Shown piece by piece: positions 42,672-50,966 of a stretch of 64,000 nt of DNA (within the stretch, counting starts at the first letter, position 1; every line of letters starts with the position of its first letter). The translations under genes and the position numbers were made by a program. The notes beneath the pieces are model-generated. The model searched no databases, was not told the DNA's origin, and worked only from the letters and a program-made list of their open reading frames with translations. Source of the stretch: Nocardia aurantiaca. Lineage in GTDB: Bacteria > Actinomycetota > Actinomycetes > Mycobacteriales > Mycobacteriaceae. The DNA lies in NCBI RefSeq assembly GCF_009708175.1, contig NZ_WMBB01000009.1, forward strand, positions 1 through 64,000, written 5' to 3'.

Positions 42672-43529
42672 TCAGTTGATTTGGACCGACTGGATGTTCA
42701 CGTCCGAGGCCGGCTTGCCGTCCTGACCGCCGCCCTGGACGCCCGCCTTGGCGATCTTGTCGAGGGTGCCGAGCCCGGCGTCGTCGACCGTGCCGAAGAT
42801 GGTGTACTGCGGCGGCAGCTGGGAATCGCCGTAGACCAGGAAGAACTGGCTGCCATTGGTGCCCGGGCCGGCATTGGCCATGGCCAGCACGCCGCGCTTG
42901 TACTCGACCGGGTATTGGGCCGCTTGATCATTCGGGTCGTACTGGTCGGTCGGGTACTCGTTGTCGAACTCGTAACCCGGGCCGCCCATTCCGCTGCCGG
43001 TCGGATCGCCGCACTGCAGCACCTGCAGGCCCTTGCCGGTGGTGATGCGGTGGCAGTTGGTGTTGTCGAAGAACTTCTGCTTGGCCAGGCTCTCGAAACT
43101 GTTGACCGTGCAGGGGGATTCACCCGGGTTCAGGGTCATGGTGATCGGACCCTGGCTGGTGTCCATGGTGGCCTTGACGTCACCGGCGGTGGAGACACCG
43201 GCCGTGCTCGGCGGGTTCACCGGCTTGTCGGCCGGCTTCTGCGACGGACGGTAATCGCAGCTGACCGAGGCCGGCTTGGCCTTGGCGGCCGGCGGAGGAG
43301 CGGCGGTCAGCGAGGCGTCCGGAGTCTCGGAGGCCTTGGCGCTGGTGCTGTTGTCATCGCCCTTGGTCAGGAAGTAGATGCCGACACCGGCGGCCACCGC
43401 GAGCACGACACCCATGGTCGACGCCGCGATGGTGAGTTGCTTGCGCTTGCGCGCCCGCTGGGCCCGGTTTGCGAGTTGACGCTCCAGCTTCCGTTTCGCC
43501 GCAGCGCGTCGCTGTTCATTGCTCGGCAC
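42672..43529 (-). CDS. ppiB: Membrane-anchored peptidyl-prolyl cis-trans isomerase (cyclophilin type)
   Basis: A 285-residue protein. A basic N-terminus (KRKLERQLANRAQRARKRKQ) precedes one membrane helix (about 37-57), then an Ala/Pro/Ser linker and a cyclophilin domain from about residue 105. Conserved parts include FFDNTNCHRITTGKGLQVLQCGDPTGSGMGGPGYEF and GVLAMANAGPGTNGSQFFLVYG, with the catalytic Arg of family F-H-R present as C-H-R. It speeds proline isomerisation in exported proteins. GTG at 43529 with GGAGGG upstream. Adjacent to hisS as in mycobacteria, where it is called ppiB/ppiA-like. Confidence 0.88.
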   Translation of the reverse strand: MPSNEQRRAAAKRKLERQLANRAQRARKRKQLTIAASTMGVVLAVAAGVGIYFLTKGDDNSTSAKASETPDASLTAAPPPAAKAKPASVSCDYRPSQKPADKPVNPPSTAGVSTAGDVKATMDTSQGPITMTLNPGESPCTVNSFESLAKQKFFDNTNCHRITTGKGLQVLQCGDPTGSGMGGPGYEFDNEYPTDQYDPNDQAAQYPVEYKRGVLAMANAGPGTNGSQFFLVYGDSQLPPQYTIFGTVDDAGLGTLDKIAKAGVQGGGQDGKPASDVNIQSVQIN

Positions 43530-43709
43530 TAACTGTCCCTCCGTGAGCGGTCGGTATCTGATGTCCGTACAGACTGCGGCCGTCAGCCCAGCGGCCGCGG
43601 CAGACATTACCTGCATTCGCTGAGAAAAACCTAGATATGGCAGGTGCCCGGGCCCGCGGTCGATAGCCAGTTGGACTTGACCGGCGGCCGTGGTGGAAAC
43701 TTGACCATC

Positions 43710-44990
43710 GTGACCAAGACCAGCAGCTTCAGTGCCCCGAGGGGGGTCCCCGACTATCTGCCACCGGGCTCCGCGGAGTTCGTCGCCGTCCGGGACGGCC
43801 TCGTGGCCACCGCGCGATTGGCCGGATACGGGCATGTCGAGCTGCCGGTTTTCGAAGAGACCGCCCTGTTCGCTCGGGGTGTGGGCGAATCCACCGACGT
43901 CGTCTCCAAGGAGATGTGGACCTTCGCCGACCGCAATGGCGAGAGCTTCACCCTTCGCCCAGAAGGCACGGCCGGTGTCATGCGAGCGGTCATCCAGCAC
44001 GGCCTCGACCGCGGCCAGCTGCCGGTCAAACTCTGCTACGCCGGTCCGTTCTTCCGGTACGAGCGCCCGCAGAAGGGCCGCTACCGGCAGCTGCAGCAGG
44101 TCGGCGTGGAGGCCATCGGCATCGATGACCCGGCGCTGGACGCCGAGGTGATCGCCCTCGCCGACGCCGGCTTCCGTGGGCTCGGACTCGACGGTTTCCG
44201 GCTGGAGATCACCTCGCTGGGTGACGAGACCTGCCGACCGCAGTATCGAGAACTGTTGCAGGACTTCCTGTTCGAGCTACCGCTCGACGAGGAGACCCGC
44301 CGCCGGGCCCAGATCAACCCGCTGCGCGTGCTCGACGACAAGCGTCCCGAGATCAAGGAGATGACCGCGGGCGCGCCGCTCATGATCGACCACCTGTCCG
44401 AGTCCGCCAAGGCGCACTTCGAGCAGGTGCTCGGCCACCTGGAAGCGCTGGGCATACCGTACGTGGTCAATCCGCGCATGGTGCGCGGGCTCGACTACTA
44501 CACCAAGACCACCTTCGAGTTCGTGCACGACGGGCTGGGCGCGCAGTCCGGGATCGGCGGCGGCGGCCGTTACGACGGGCTCATGGCCGAACTGGGCGGG
44601 CAACCGCTGTCGGGTATCGGCTTCGGCATCGGCGTGGACCGCACGGTCCTGGCGCTCGATGCCGAGGGCAAGTCGGCCGTCGACGGTCCGCGCATTCAGG
44701 TCTTCGGTGTGCCGCTCGGCGACGTGGCCAAGCAGCGCCTGGTCGTGATCGCCGCCGAGCTGCGCAAGGCCGGCATCCGCACCGACCTGGCCTACGGCGG
44801 CCGCGGCATGAAGGGCGCGATGAAGGCGGCCGACAAGTCCGGTGCGCGCCTGGCCCTGGTGCTCGGCGACCGCGAGGTCGCCGGGGGCGAGATCGGCCTG
44901 AAGGATCTGAGTACCGGCGAACAGCGCCAGATTCCGCTGGACGAGGCCGTCGCTCAGGTTGTGGAAACCCTCGCGGGCGGACAGAACTGA
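43710..44990 (+). CDS. hisS: Histidyl-tRNA synthetase
   Basis: A 426-residue class II synthetase. Motif 1/2/3 regions are seen: APRGVPDYLPPGS start, TLRPEGTAGVMRAV (motif 2 loop) with PFFRYERPQKGRYRQLQQVGVEAIG, the histidine-specific GLDYYTKTTFEF, and motif 3 GIGFGIGVDR. The C-terminal anticodon-binding domain follows (from about 330). It charges tRNA-His. GTG start at 43710, divergent from the cyclophilin gene with 180 bases between; a glyoxalase-type gene that I recall between them in M. tuberculosis is absent. Confidence 0.95.
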   Translation: MTKTSSFSAPRGVPDYLPPGSAEFVAVRDGLVATARLAGYGHVELPVFEETALFARGVGESTDVVSKEMWTFADRNGESFTLRPEGTAGVMRAVIQHGLDRGQLPVKLCYAGPFFRYERPQKGRYRQLQQVGVEAIGIDDPALDAEVIALADAGFRGLGLDGFRLEITSLGDETCRPQYRELLQDFLFELPLDEETRRRAQINPLRVLDDKRPEIKEMTAGAPLMIDHLSESAKAHFEQVLGHLEALGIPYVVNPRMVRGLDYYTKTTFEFVHDGLGAQSGIGGGGRYDGLMAELGGQPLSGIGFGIGVDRTVLALDAEGKSAVDGPRIQVFGVPLGDVAKQRLVVIAAELRKAGIRTDLAYGGRGMKGAMKAADKSGARLALVLGDREVAGGEIGLKDLSTGEQRQIPLDEAVAQVVETLAGGQN

Positions 44991-45176
44991 CGCGCTGCCC
45001 GGACCGGACAGCGCGGCTGTCCGGACCGGCCCGGCACACCCCGGGAAATCAGGCTCGAAGTGGGGAAAATCGGAGTATGCAGGTAGGTGCCTGCTGGTAC
45101 CGTGCGGGGCGTCGCGCGGGGGCGGTGCGTGCCGCCGGTACGCACGACCCATCGAGACATGGACGAATGCGCTGCT

Positions 45177-45824
45177 GTGACTGATGAAACGAAACCGGGG
45201 TCCACCGGCGACGTCGGCCTCGACCTGATCGCCCCCGAACTGCTGGCCCCCGCCCTGCGCAGGCTCACGCTGGCCGCGCTCGGCATCGGCATCGGGGTGG
45301 GGGTGCTGATGGCGCTGTTCGTGCACTGGCCGATCGCCCTGGCCACCGGCCTCGTGCTCGGCGCGCCCACCACGCTCTACGCCCTGGCCGTACAGCGGCG
45401 ACGAATCACCGTGTCCGGCACCGTCGTTCGCGCGCGCACCTGGCGCGGCGAACGCCGCCTCGACCTCGCCGCCGCCACCGCCGCCGAGATCCTGGTCTAC
45501 CCGGGCAGGATCAGCCGCATCGTCCTGCGCGCCACCGCCGGCGCCGATACCCAGGTGGTGCCCCTGGCCATCTACAGCGATTCCGGCGGCGGCCGCGAAC
45601 TCCACATCCTCGGTCTGCGCAAACTCGCCGACGCGCTGGCCGGTTGCCCCCTCGCCGCCGCCCTGGCCATCTCCGATCTGCTCGTCCAGCAACTGCGCGC
45701 CGAGGCCCGCGATGCGGTAGCCGAGCAACGGCCTCTCTACCGAGCCGTCCGGATGGTCCGCGATCGCGACCAGGTCGCCCCGGTCGTCCTCGCCGACTCC
45801 GACATCGCCGACCTGGCGCACTGA
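45177..45824 (+). CDS. Membrane protein with PH-like domain, unknown function
   Basis: About 215 residues. Two closely spaced helices (about 31-51 and 53-73) are followed by a domain beginning RRRITVSGTVVRARTWRGERRLDLAAAT, which has the look of a bacterial PH (bPH2-like) domain with alternating strands, and a helical C-terminus. GTG at 45177 or ATG at 45159 could be the start; neither has a clear ribosome-binding site. Similar proteins occur next to hisS in Nocardia-type genomes, but I cannot name a function. Confidence 0.65.
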   Translation: MTDETKPGSTGDVGLDLIAPELLAPALRRLTLAALGIGIGVGVLMALFVHWPIALATGLVLGAPTTLYALAVQRRRITVSGTVVRARTWRGERRLDLAAATAAEILVYPGRISRIVLRATAGADTQVVPLAIYSDSGGGRELHILGLRKLADALAGCPLAAALAISDLLVQQLRAEARDAVAEQRPLYRAVRMVRDRDQVAPVVLADSDIADLAH

Positions 45825-45965
45825 TCGATCAATTGGCCGACACCCGAGGCGGATTCGCCACCGGCCACGGTGTCTGATTGCTCACGTGCTGCTCACGACA
45901 CGGACGGGCGGTGTGAGGCTGGCTAGGGTGAAAACGGACCTAGCCGCCATCGCGAGGAGATCGTC

Positions 45966-46967
45966 GTGAGCAATGCCGCGCCAGTGACCGTCACCGTGAC
46001 CGGAGCCGCCGGGCAGATCGCCTACGGGTTGCTCTTCCGAATCGCGTCGGGAGCACTGCTCGGGTCCGACACGCCGGTGCGGTTGCGGCTGCTGGAGACT
46101 CCGGCCGCCGTCGGGTCGCTCGAAGGCGTGGCCATGGAGCTCGAGGACGGGGCCTTCCCGCTGCTGGCCGGCATCGACATCTCCGATGACCCGTGGATCG
46201 GCTTCGACGGGGCCAACATCGCCATCCTGGTGGGGGCGCGACCGCGGACCGCGGGAATGGAGCGGTCGGATCTGCTGGCCGCCAACGGGCCCATCTTCAC
46301 CGATCAGGGCGCGGCTATCAATGCCAACGCGGCCGAAGACATCCGGGTGCTGGTGGTCGGTAATCCGGCCAATACCAATGCCTTCATCGCCATGAGCAAT
46401 GCGCCCGACGTGCCCGCCGGGCGGTTCACCGCCCTCACCCGGCTCGACCACAATCGCGCGATCGCGCAGGTGGCCGAGAAGACCGGCGCGGCGGCCGCCG
46501 ATATCGCGCGGATCATCGTGTGGGGCAACCACTCCGCGACACAGTACCCGGATCTCACCCATGCGACGGTCCGCGGGCGCTCCGCGCTCGAGGTGATCGA
46601 CGACAGCGCCTGGGTGACCGACCATTTCATTCCGACCGTGCAGCAGCGCGGCACCGCCATCATCAAGGCGCGAGGCGCGTCGTCCGCCGCGAGCGCGGCC
46701 AGCGCCGCCATCGATCACATCCACGACTGGGTGCTGGGCACCGCGCCCGGCGACTGGACGTCGATGGCGGTGCCCTCGGACGGGTCCTACGGCGTGCCCG
46801 AGGGCCTCATCAGCTCGTTCCCGGTGACCTGCAGCCGCGGTGAGTACGCCGTCGTCCCGGACCTGGAGATCGGCGAATTCGCCCGCACTCGAATCGATCA
46901 CAGCGTCGCCGAGCTCGTGGGCGAGCGCGATGCCGTGATCGATCTGGGGTACGCCAAGCGGTCCTGA
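45966..46967 (+). CDS. mdh: Malate dehydrogenase
   Basis: A 333-residue NAD-dependent malate dehydrogenase. Motifs are TGAAGQIAYGLLFRIA at the N-terminus, the LTRLDHNRA active-site loop (Arg/Asp), GNHSATQYPD with the catalytic histidine, and SAASAASAAIDHIHDWV. The N-terminal GxxGQxx form is that of cytosolic-type enzymes found in actinobacteria. It interconverts malate and oxaloacetate in the TCA cycle. GTG at 45966 with GAGGAG 9 bases upstream. Its stop abuts the stop of the convergent F420-type gene, with no intergenic space. Confidence 0.95.
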   Translation: MSNAAPVTVTVTGAAGQIAYGLLFRIASGALLGSDTPVRLRLLETPAAVGSLEGVAMELEDGAFPLLAGIDISDDPWIGFDGANIAILVGARPRTAGMERSDLLAANGPIFTDQGAAINANAAEDIRVLVVGNPANTNAFIAMSNAPDVPAGRFTALTRLDHNRAIAQVAEKTGAAAADIARIIVWGNHSATQYPDLTHATVRGRSALEVIDDSAWVTDHFIPTVQQRGTAIIKARGASSAASAASAAIDHIHDWVLGTAPGDWTSMAVPSDGSYGVPEGLISSFPVTCSRGEYAVVPDLEIGEFARTRIDHSVAELVGERDAVIDLGYAKRS

Positions 46968-47840
46968 TCAGCTCAGCTTGTCGATCACGTTCTCGCCGTA
47001 CCACTTGATCTTGACGATCTTCTCCTCCAGTGACTCCGTATCGTGCTCCATGGCGTAGGAGTTGCGGAAGCCGACGATCAGATCGGTGATGCCCTTCTCC
47101 TCGAGCCGCTTCACCCCATCCGGGGTGTAGCCGTCCCGCGAGACAGCGTGGATCTCGAACTCGCCCGGATTGTCACGCTCACTGCGCAATTCATCGATGC
47201 GTGCGAGGTACTTGTCAAGGTCCTCGCCCTTACCGCCGGCGTGCATCCAGCCGTCGCACAGCCGCACCGCGCGGCGCAGCGCGGCATCGCTGTGGCCGCC
47301 GACCAGGATCGGCAGCGGCTCGGTCGGGGCGGGGGTGAGCTTGATCTTCGGGATGTCGTAGAACTCGCCGTGGTACTCGAAGTACTCGCCGCTGGACAGG
47401 CCGCGCACGATCTCGATGCACTCGTCCAGGCGCTTGCCGCGGCGCTCGAACGGGACACCCATCATCTGGAAGTCCTCCGGCCACGGGCTGATGCCCACAC
47501 CCAGGGCGAAGCGGTTGTTGCTCAGGCGGGCCAGGGAACTGGCCTGCTTGGCCACCAGCACCGGCGGGCGGATGGGCAGTTTGAGCACGAACGGGGTCAT
47601 CCGCAATGTGGTGGTGGCCGCGGCGATGGCGGCCGACAACACGAAGGTCTCGATGAACGGCTTGCCGTCCAGGAACTCGCGATTGCCGTCGGCGGTGTAC
47701 GGGTACTTGGAGTCCGACTCGGCGGGGTAGGCGATGCTGTCGGCCACGGTGATGCTGTGGAACCCGGCGGCCTCCGCGGCCTGCGCGAGGGGGATGTAGT
47801 AATCCGGGTTGGTCATCGCCTCCGCGTAGGTGAAGCGCAT
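46968..47840 (-). CDS. LLM-class F420-dependent oxidoreductase (TIGR03619-like)
   Basis: A 290-residue luciferase-like protein. The start MRFTYAEAMTNPDYYIPLAQAAEAAGFHSI, the RFALGVGISPWPEDFQMMGVPFERRGKRLDECIEI core and the PLPILVGGHSDAALRRAVRLCDGW nucleotide-binding part are typical of the family. Cofactor F420 use is inferred. A KstR-like palindrome lies 32 bases upstream of its start, suggesting a role in sterol breakdown or at least joint control with it. ATG at 47840 with GAGAGGATG upstream. Confidence 0.82.
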   Translation of the reverse strand: MRFTYAEAMTNPDYYIPLAQAAEAAGFHSITVADSIAYPAESDSKYPYTADGNREFLDGKPFIETFVLSAAIAAATTTLRMTPFVLKLPIRPPVLVAKQASSLARLSNNRFALGVGISPWPEDFQMMGVPFERRGKRLDECIEIVRGLSSGEYFEYHGEFYDIPKIKLTPAPTEPLPILVGGHSDAALRRAVRLCDGWMHAGGKGEDLDKYLARIDELRSERDNPGEFEIHAVSRDGYTPDGVKRLEEKGITDLIVGFRNSYAMEHDTESLEEKIVKIKWYGENVIDKLS

Positions 47841-47871
47841 CGATCATCCTCTCGACAGTGAGCAGTGCGAC

Positions 47872-47891
47872 AACTAGAACACATTCTAGTT
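47872..47891. promoter_or_regulatory. KstR-like operator upstream of the F420-type gene
   Basis: AACTAGAACACATTCTAGTT has perfect 8-base arms around CACA. It matches the KstR form T-N2-AAC-N2-GTT-N2-A with one change (GTT to ATT). KstR is the TetR repressor of cholesterol catabolism in mycolic-acid actinobacteria. It lies 32 bases before the gene start on the minus strand. Confidence 0.6.
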
Positions 47892-48052
47892 CTGAAGCTG
47901 ATGCTAGCGGGGCGCTCGCGGGAACGGCAGCCGAACGAGCGATCCGCGCCCACCCCGCACCGATCGCACAGCGGGTGCTCACCTGTCGTATCGCAGCGCT
48001 GGTCCGCCCGGTTGTAGCCGTCCCGGTGGCTGAGATGTCAATCCCGATGGTC

Positions 48053-48087
48053 TTGTCCAGTTCACTGGATCTTGTTCTAATCGCGTT
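48053..48087 (+). promoter_or_regulatory. Promoter of the SDR gene with palindrome and KstR half-site
   Basis: TTGTCC (48053-48058) and TCTAAT (48076-48081) are 17 bases apart; the ATG at 48088 is seven bases after the -10, so the mRNA may be leaderless. TCCAG-TTCA-CTGGA (48056-48069) lies in the spacer, and T-GG-ATC-TT-GTT-CT-A (48066-48079) is a KstR box with one mismatch. Confidence 0.45.
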
Positions 48088-48837
48088 ATGACGATCGCCA
48101 TCACAGGCGCCGGCTCGGGCATCGGCGCGGCCACCGCCGCCGCCCTTCGTGCCGCCGGGCACCACATCATCGGCATCGACCTGCGCAACGCCGACATCAC
48201 CGTCGACCTCGCCGATCCCGCGGCGCGTGCGGCCGCGGTCGAGGAGATCCTGGAGCGGTCCGGGGGAGTGCTGGACGGTGTGGTGCTGTGCGCGGGCGTC
48301 GGCCCCCAGGTGCCCGACCCGAACCTGGTGGTGGAGATCAACTACCGGGCCACCGTGGCCTTGCTCGACGCCCTGCTGCCCGCCCTGCGCAAGGGCGAAA
48401 ACCCTGCGGCCGTGGTGGTTTCGTCGGTGGCCTCCACCCAGATCAAGTGGGAGGACAACCCGATCGCCAAGGGCAACGAGGCCGAGGCCTTCGCCCGGGC
48501 CGGCGATTTCGCGGGGCACTACGCCTACGCGTCCTCCAAGAACGCCGTCACCGTGGCCGTGCGCGAGCGCGCCGTCGAGTGGGGCGCCGCAGGCGTGCGC
48601 CTCAACACCGTCGCCCCCGGCAGCGTCGAAACCCCGCTGCTGCAGGCCGGTTTGGACGACCCCCGCTACGGTGAGGCCATCCGCAACTTCGTGGCGCCCA
48701 TTGGCCGCAATGGCAAGCCTGAGGAGATCGCCTCCCTCATCGCCTATCTGGTCAGCCCTCAGGCCGGATTCATTCATGGCGCCCAGTTCGTCATCGACGG
48801 TGGCATCGACGCGCAGACGCGACCGACCGTGGTGTAA
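48088..48837 (+). CDS. SDR, 3-alpha-hydroxysteroid-dehydrogenase-like
   Basis: A 249-residue SDR. It has TGAGSGIGAAT (6-16), the acidic D33-L-R region for NAD, VVLCAGVG in place of NNAG, the catalytic Ser in VVSSVASTQIKW and Y-A-S-S-K (about 149-153). The insertion WEDNPIAKGNEAEAFARAGDFAGHYAY before the catalytic Tyr is typical of 3-alpha-HSD/carbonyl-reductase members. With the nearby 3-beta-HSD-like gene and KstR-like sites, a steroid or related alcohol substrate is plausible. It is divergent from the F420-type gene. Confidence 0.82.
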   Translation: MTIAITGAGSGIGAATAAALRAAGHHIIGIDLRNADITVDLADPAARAAAVEEILERSGGVLDGVVLCAGVGPQVPDPNLVVEINYRATVALLDALLPALRKGENPAAVVVSSVASTQIKWEDNPIAKGNEAEAFARAGDFAGHYAYASSKNAVTVAVRERAVEWGAAGVRLNTVAPGSVETPLLQAGLDDPRYGEAIRNFVAPIGRNGKPEEIASLIAYLVSPQAGFIHGAQFVIDGGIDAQTRPTVV

Positions 48838-48979
48838 CCCACCGCGGCGCGCGACCGCGCCCTGAACGGTGGCCGAGCCCGCGGGGTGTACAGCCGCATT
48901 TCGGCCTCCACCGATGCCGCGGTGACCGGGGTACCCGACCCGATCACCGCGGCATTGCGCTGTCCGCAGACAGTGCCTC

Positions 48980-50515
48980 CTACCGCTCGGCCTCCTCGGT
49001 CCGACCGATGACGCCCGGGGCGAACATGCCCAGATTGCCCGTGAGTTCGCTTTCCGCCGACGTACTTTGGTGCGGCTGGACGGTGCGGCCCTGCCGGGCC
49101 GCACGGCCCTGGCCCGCGCCTGCCGTGGCGGGGGAGCCCATGAAGCTGGAACCCGCGGGACCACTCATACCGGACACGTTCGCCATGCCCGCGCCGAACG
49201 GATCGGCGGGGTTGACAACCGTCCCGCCCGGAATCGAGGAGCCGGGTCCACCGGGTGCGGAGGGCCGACCGCTGCCGAGACCACCGGCACCGCCTCCGAT
49301 GCCTCCTCCGCCCCCGCCGACGCCCGCGTTGGCGGTGTCCGGCAGACCGCCGACGTTCGGATCGGCCTTCCCGGGTTGGGGCCGCATCGCAGTGGCTGTC
49401 TGGAGACCACTGTCGAGCAGGCTCTTGGCCTGTTCGAGGATCGACTCTCCGACATTCTGGGCGAGGAACTGCGCGACCTCGGCCGGATCCGGGCCGCCGC
49501 CCTGACCGAGCAGTTGGCCGATGATGCCCTGCACCCGCGCGGTGTAGACCGACAGCTCGCCGTGCGTGGCATTGACGACCGTGACGGCCTCGCCGAGGTG
49601 GCGGGTGGCCGAGGCGATCAAGGTGGTCTGTCCGATCGGGGTGAGGATCACCGGGGCCAGCGCTGTCGCCTCGGCGGCGAAGGCCTGTGCGATAGCGGTG
49701 AGCTGGATATTGCCCCGCCGCACGACGGCTGCGGCCCGAGTGGTGATGGCCGACAGGTCGAAGCCGCGCTGGGTGGTGTCCTGGCCGTGGTTCTCGGCTT
49801 GCCTGCCCGATTCCCGCGCGCTCTGGGAAGCCTTGCCCCGCCACAGGAATTCGACCGTCTTCAGCGCGCCGCCGCCCACCTGGACAGCGGACTCGATGAA
49901 CTCCGAACCCGTGGAAAGCAGGATGGCCGGATTCAGCTGACCCAGCGCGCCGGTGCCGAAGCTCTGCAGCAGCTCCAGGAACGGTTCGAACAGCGCGTCC
50001 AGCCCGGGAATCGCGGGCAGTGCCAGACCACGCATGAGATCGCCGACAGGATCGGCGGGCAGGGGCGGCAGCGCGGATGCGGGATTCGCGGCTGTCCGGG
50101 CGAACGCGGCCTGGGCGGCGTTCAATGCGTCGGGTACTCCGTTCAGCGCCGCTTGCGCGTCACCGAGGACGGTCCGGGCGGTATCGAGCGCCTCCTGGGC
50201 GGCCGAGAGCGCGCCGTCGAACGCGGGTGCGACGGCGCTCCCGAGCGTTCCGGCCACGGTCTCATCGGTCGGTGCCCCGCCGGTGAGGCCACCGGGCGTG
50301 CGCCCGGTGAACGGCGGCCCGCCCTGCTCGAACTCCTTGCGCGCCAGCGCGAATGCGGGCGGCTGGAATGACGGCACCTCGGCGGGCAGGGTGCCCAGCG
50401 GGAGATCGGGGATCGGGCCGGACGAGCGGACGGTCACGCTGTCGACTCCCCTCGCGGTAGTGCCGGGACCGGCCGGGTGGATGGCGCCGATGACGCCGGA
50501 GTCCACCGGCGTCAT
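48980..50515 (-). CDS. Large Ala/Gly/Pro-rich protein coupled to the EspC-like gene (probable type VII substrate)
   Basis: A 511-residue protein. The first 100 residues are Pro/Gly-rich. The middle (about 110-350) is helical and Ala-rich, with long amphipathic segments (GALSAAQEALDTARTVLGDAQAALNGVPDALNAAQAAFA and AITTRAAAVVRRGNIQLTAIAQAFAAEA). The last 130 residues are a Gly/Pro/Ser-rich tail. No membrane helix or signal peptide is seen. The plan resembles EspA/EspB-like secreted proteins, but I cannot assign a family. Its ATG at 50515 overlaps the stop of the EspC-like gene (ATGA). Confidence 0.6.
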   Translation of the reverse strand: MTPVDSGVIGAIHPAGPGTTARGVDSVTVRSSGPIPDLPLGTLPAEVPSFQPPAFALARKEFEQGGPPFTGRTPGGLTGGAPTDETVAGTLGSAVAPAFDGALSAAQEALDTARTVLGDAQAALNGVPDALNAAQAAFARTAANPASALPPLPADPVGDLMRGLALPAIPGLDALFEPFLELLQSFGTGALGQLNPAILLSTGSEFIESAVQVGGGALKTVEFLWRGKASQSARESGRQAENHGQDTTQRGFDLSAITTRAAAVVRRGNIQLTAIAQAFAAEATALAPVILTPIGQTTLIASATRHLGEAVTVVNATHGELSVYTARVQGIIGQLLGQGGGPDPAEVAQFLAQNVGESILEQAKSLLDSGLQTATAMRPQPGKADPNVGGLPDTANAGVGGGGGGIGGGAGGLGSGRPSAPGGPGSSIPGGTVVNPADPFGAGMANVSGMSGPAGSSFMGSPATAGAGQGRAARQGRTVQPHQSTSAESELTGNLGMFAPGVIGRTEEAER

Positions 50516-50841
50516 GCCCGCTCGCCGATCTGGCCGGCGATCGCGCCGAGACCTGCGGCGAATTCGGTGTCCGTGGCGTCGTAGGCGGCGGCCGAGCCGG
50601 AGGCGGCCCGGCCGATCGTGCCGAAGCGGGCCGAGAGGGCGTTGATGTCGCGATCGTGCAGAAGTTCCGCGACCGCGAAACTGGCCAGGAAATCCGCGCC
50701 GATGAGCCCGAAGACCGGAGTCATGGCCGCGACATGGGATACCGTGTCGAGTCCACCCTGGGTGGCGATGTCGGCGGCGACGCCGTCCTGCCTCGCGGCG
50801 AAGGTGCGGACCGCGCCGATGTCGACCGAGAATTCGGCCAT
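50512..50841 (-). CDS. EspC-like type VII secretion target protein
   Basis: A 109-residue helical protein of the ESX-1 EspC/DUF2580 family. It has MAEFSVDIGAVRTFAARQDGVAADI at the start and DRDINALSARFGTIGRAASGSAAAYDATDTEFAAGLGAI near the end, the usual two-helix hairpin with a polar turn. Such proteins are small partners secreted by ESX systems, often with a larger protein from the next gene. ATG at 50841 with GGGGGG ahead. No ESX core gene is in this window, so the partner machinery must be elsewhere. It is divergent from the 3-beta-HSD-like gene. Confidence 0.75.
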   Translation of the reverse strand: MAEFSVDIGAVRTFAARQDGVAADIATQGGLDTVSHVAAMTPVFGLIGADFLASFAVAELLHDRDINALSARFGTIGRAASGSAAAYDATDTEFAAGLGAIAGQIGERA

Positions 50842-50931
50842 TGTGAGCCCCCCTGTCGTCATGGCCATGCGGATGCCGAATATATCCGATCGAGGGTCCG
50901 GCCCGGCGTGGCGTGCGCGCCCACACCGTTG

Positions 50932-50959
50932 TTGCAAATTAGAACAAGTTCTATATTCT
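50932..50959 (+). promoter_or_regulatory. Promoter with KstR box upstream of the 3-beta-HSD-like gene
   Basis: TTGCAA (50932-50937) and TATTCT (50954-50959) form a promoter with a 16-base spacer. TAGAACAAGTTCTA (50940-50953) fills it and matches the KstR consensus T-N2-AAC-N2-GTT-N2-A exactly. The ATG at 50967 is seven bases after the -10, so the transcript is probably leaderless. Confidence 0.7.
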
Positions 50960-50966
50960 CATCACC

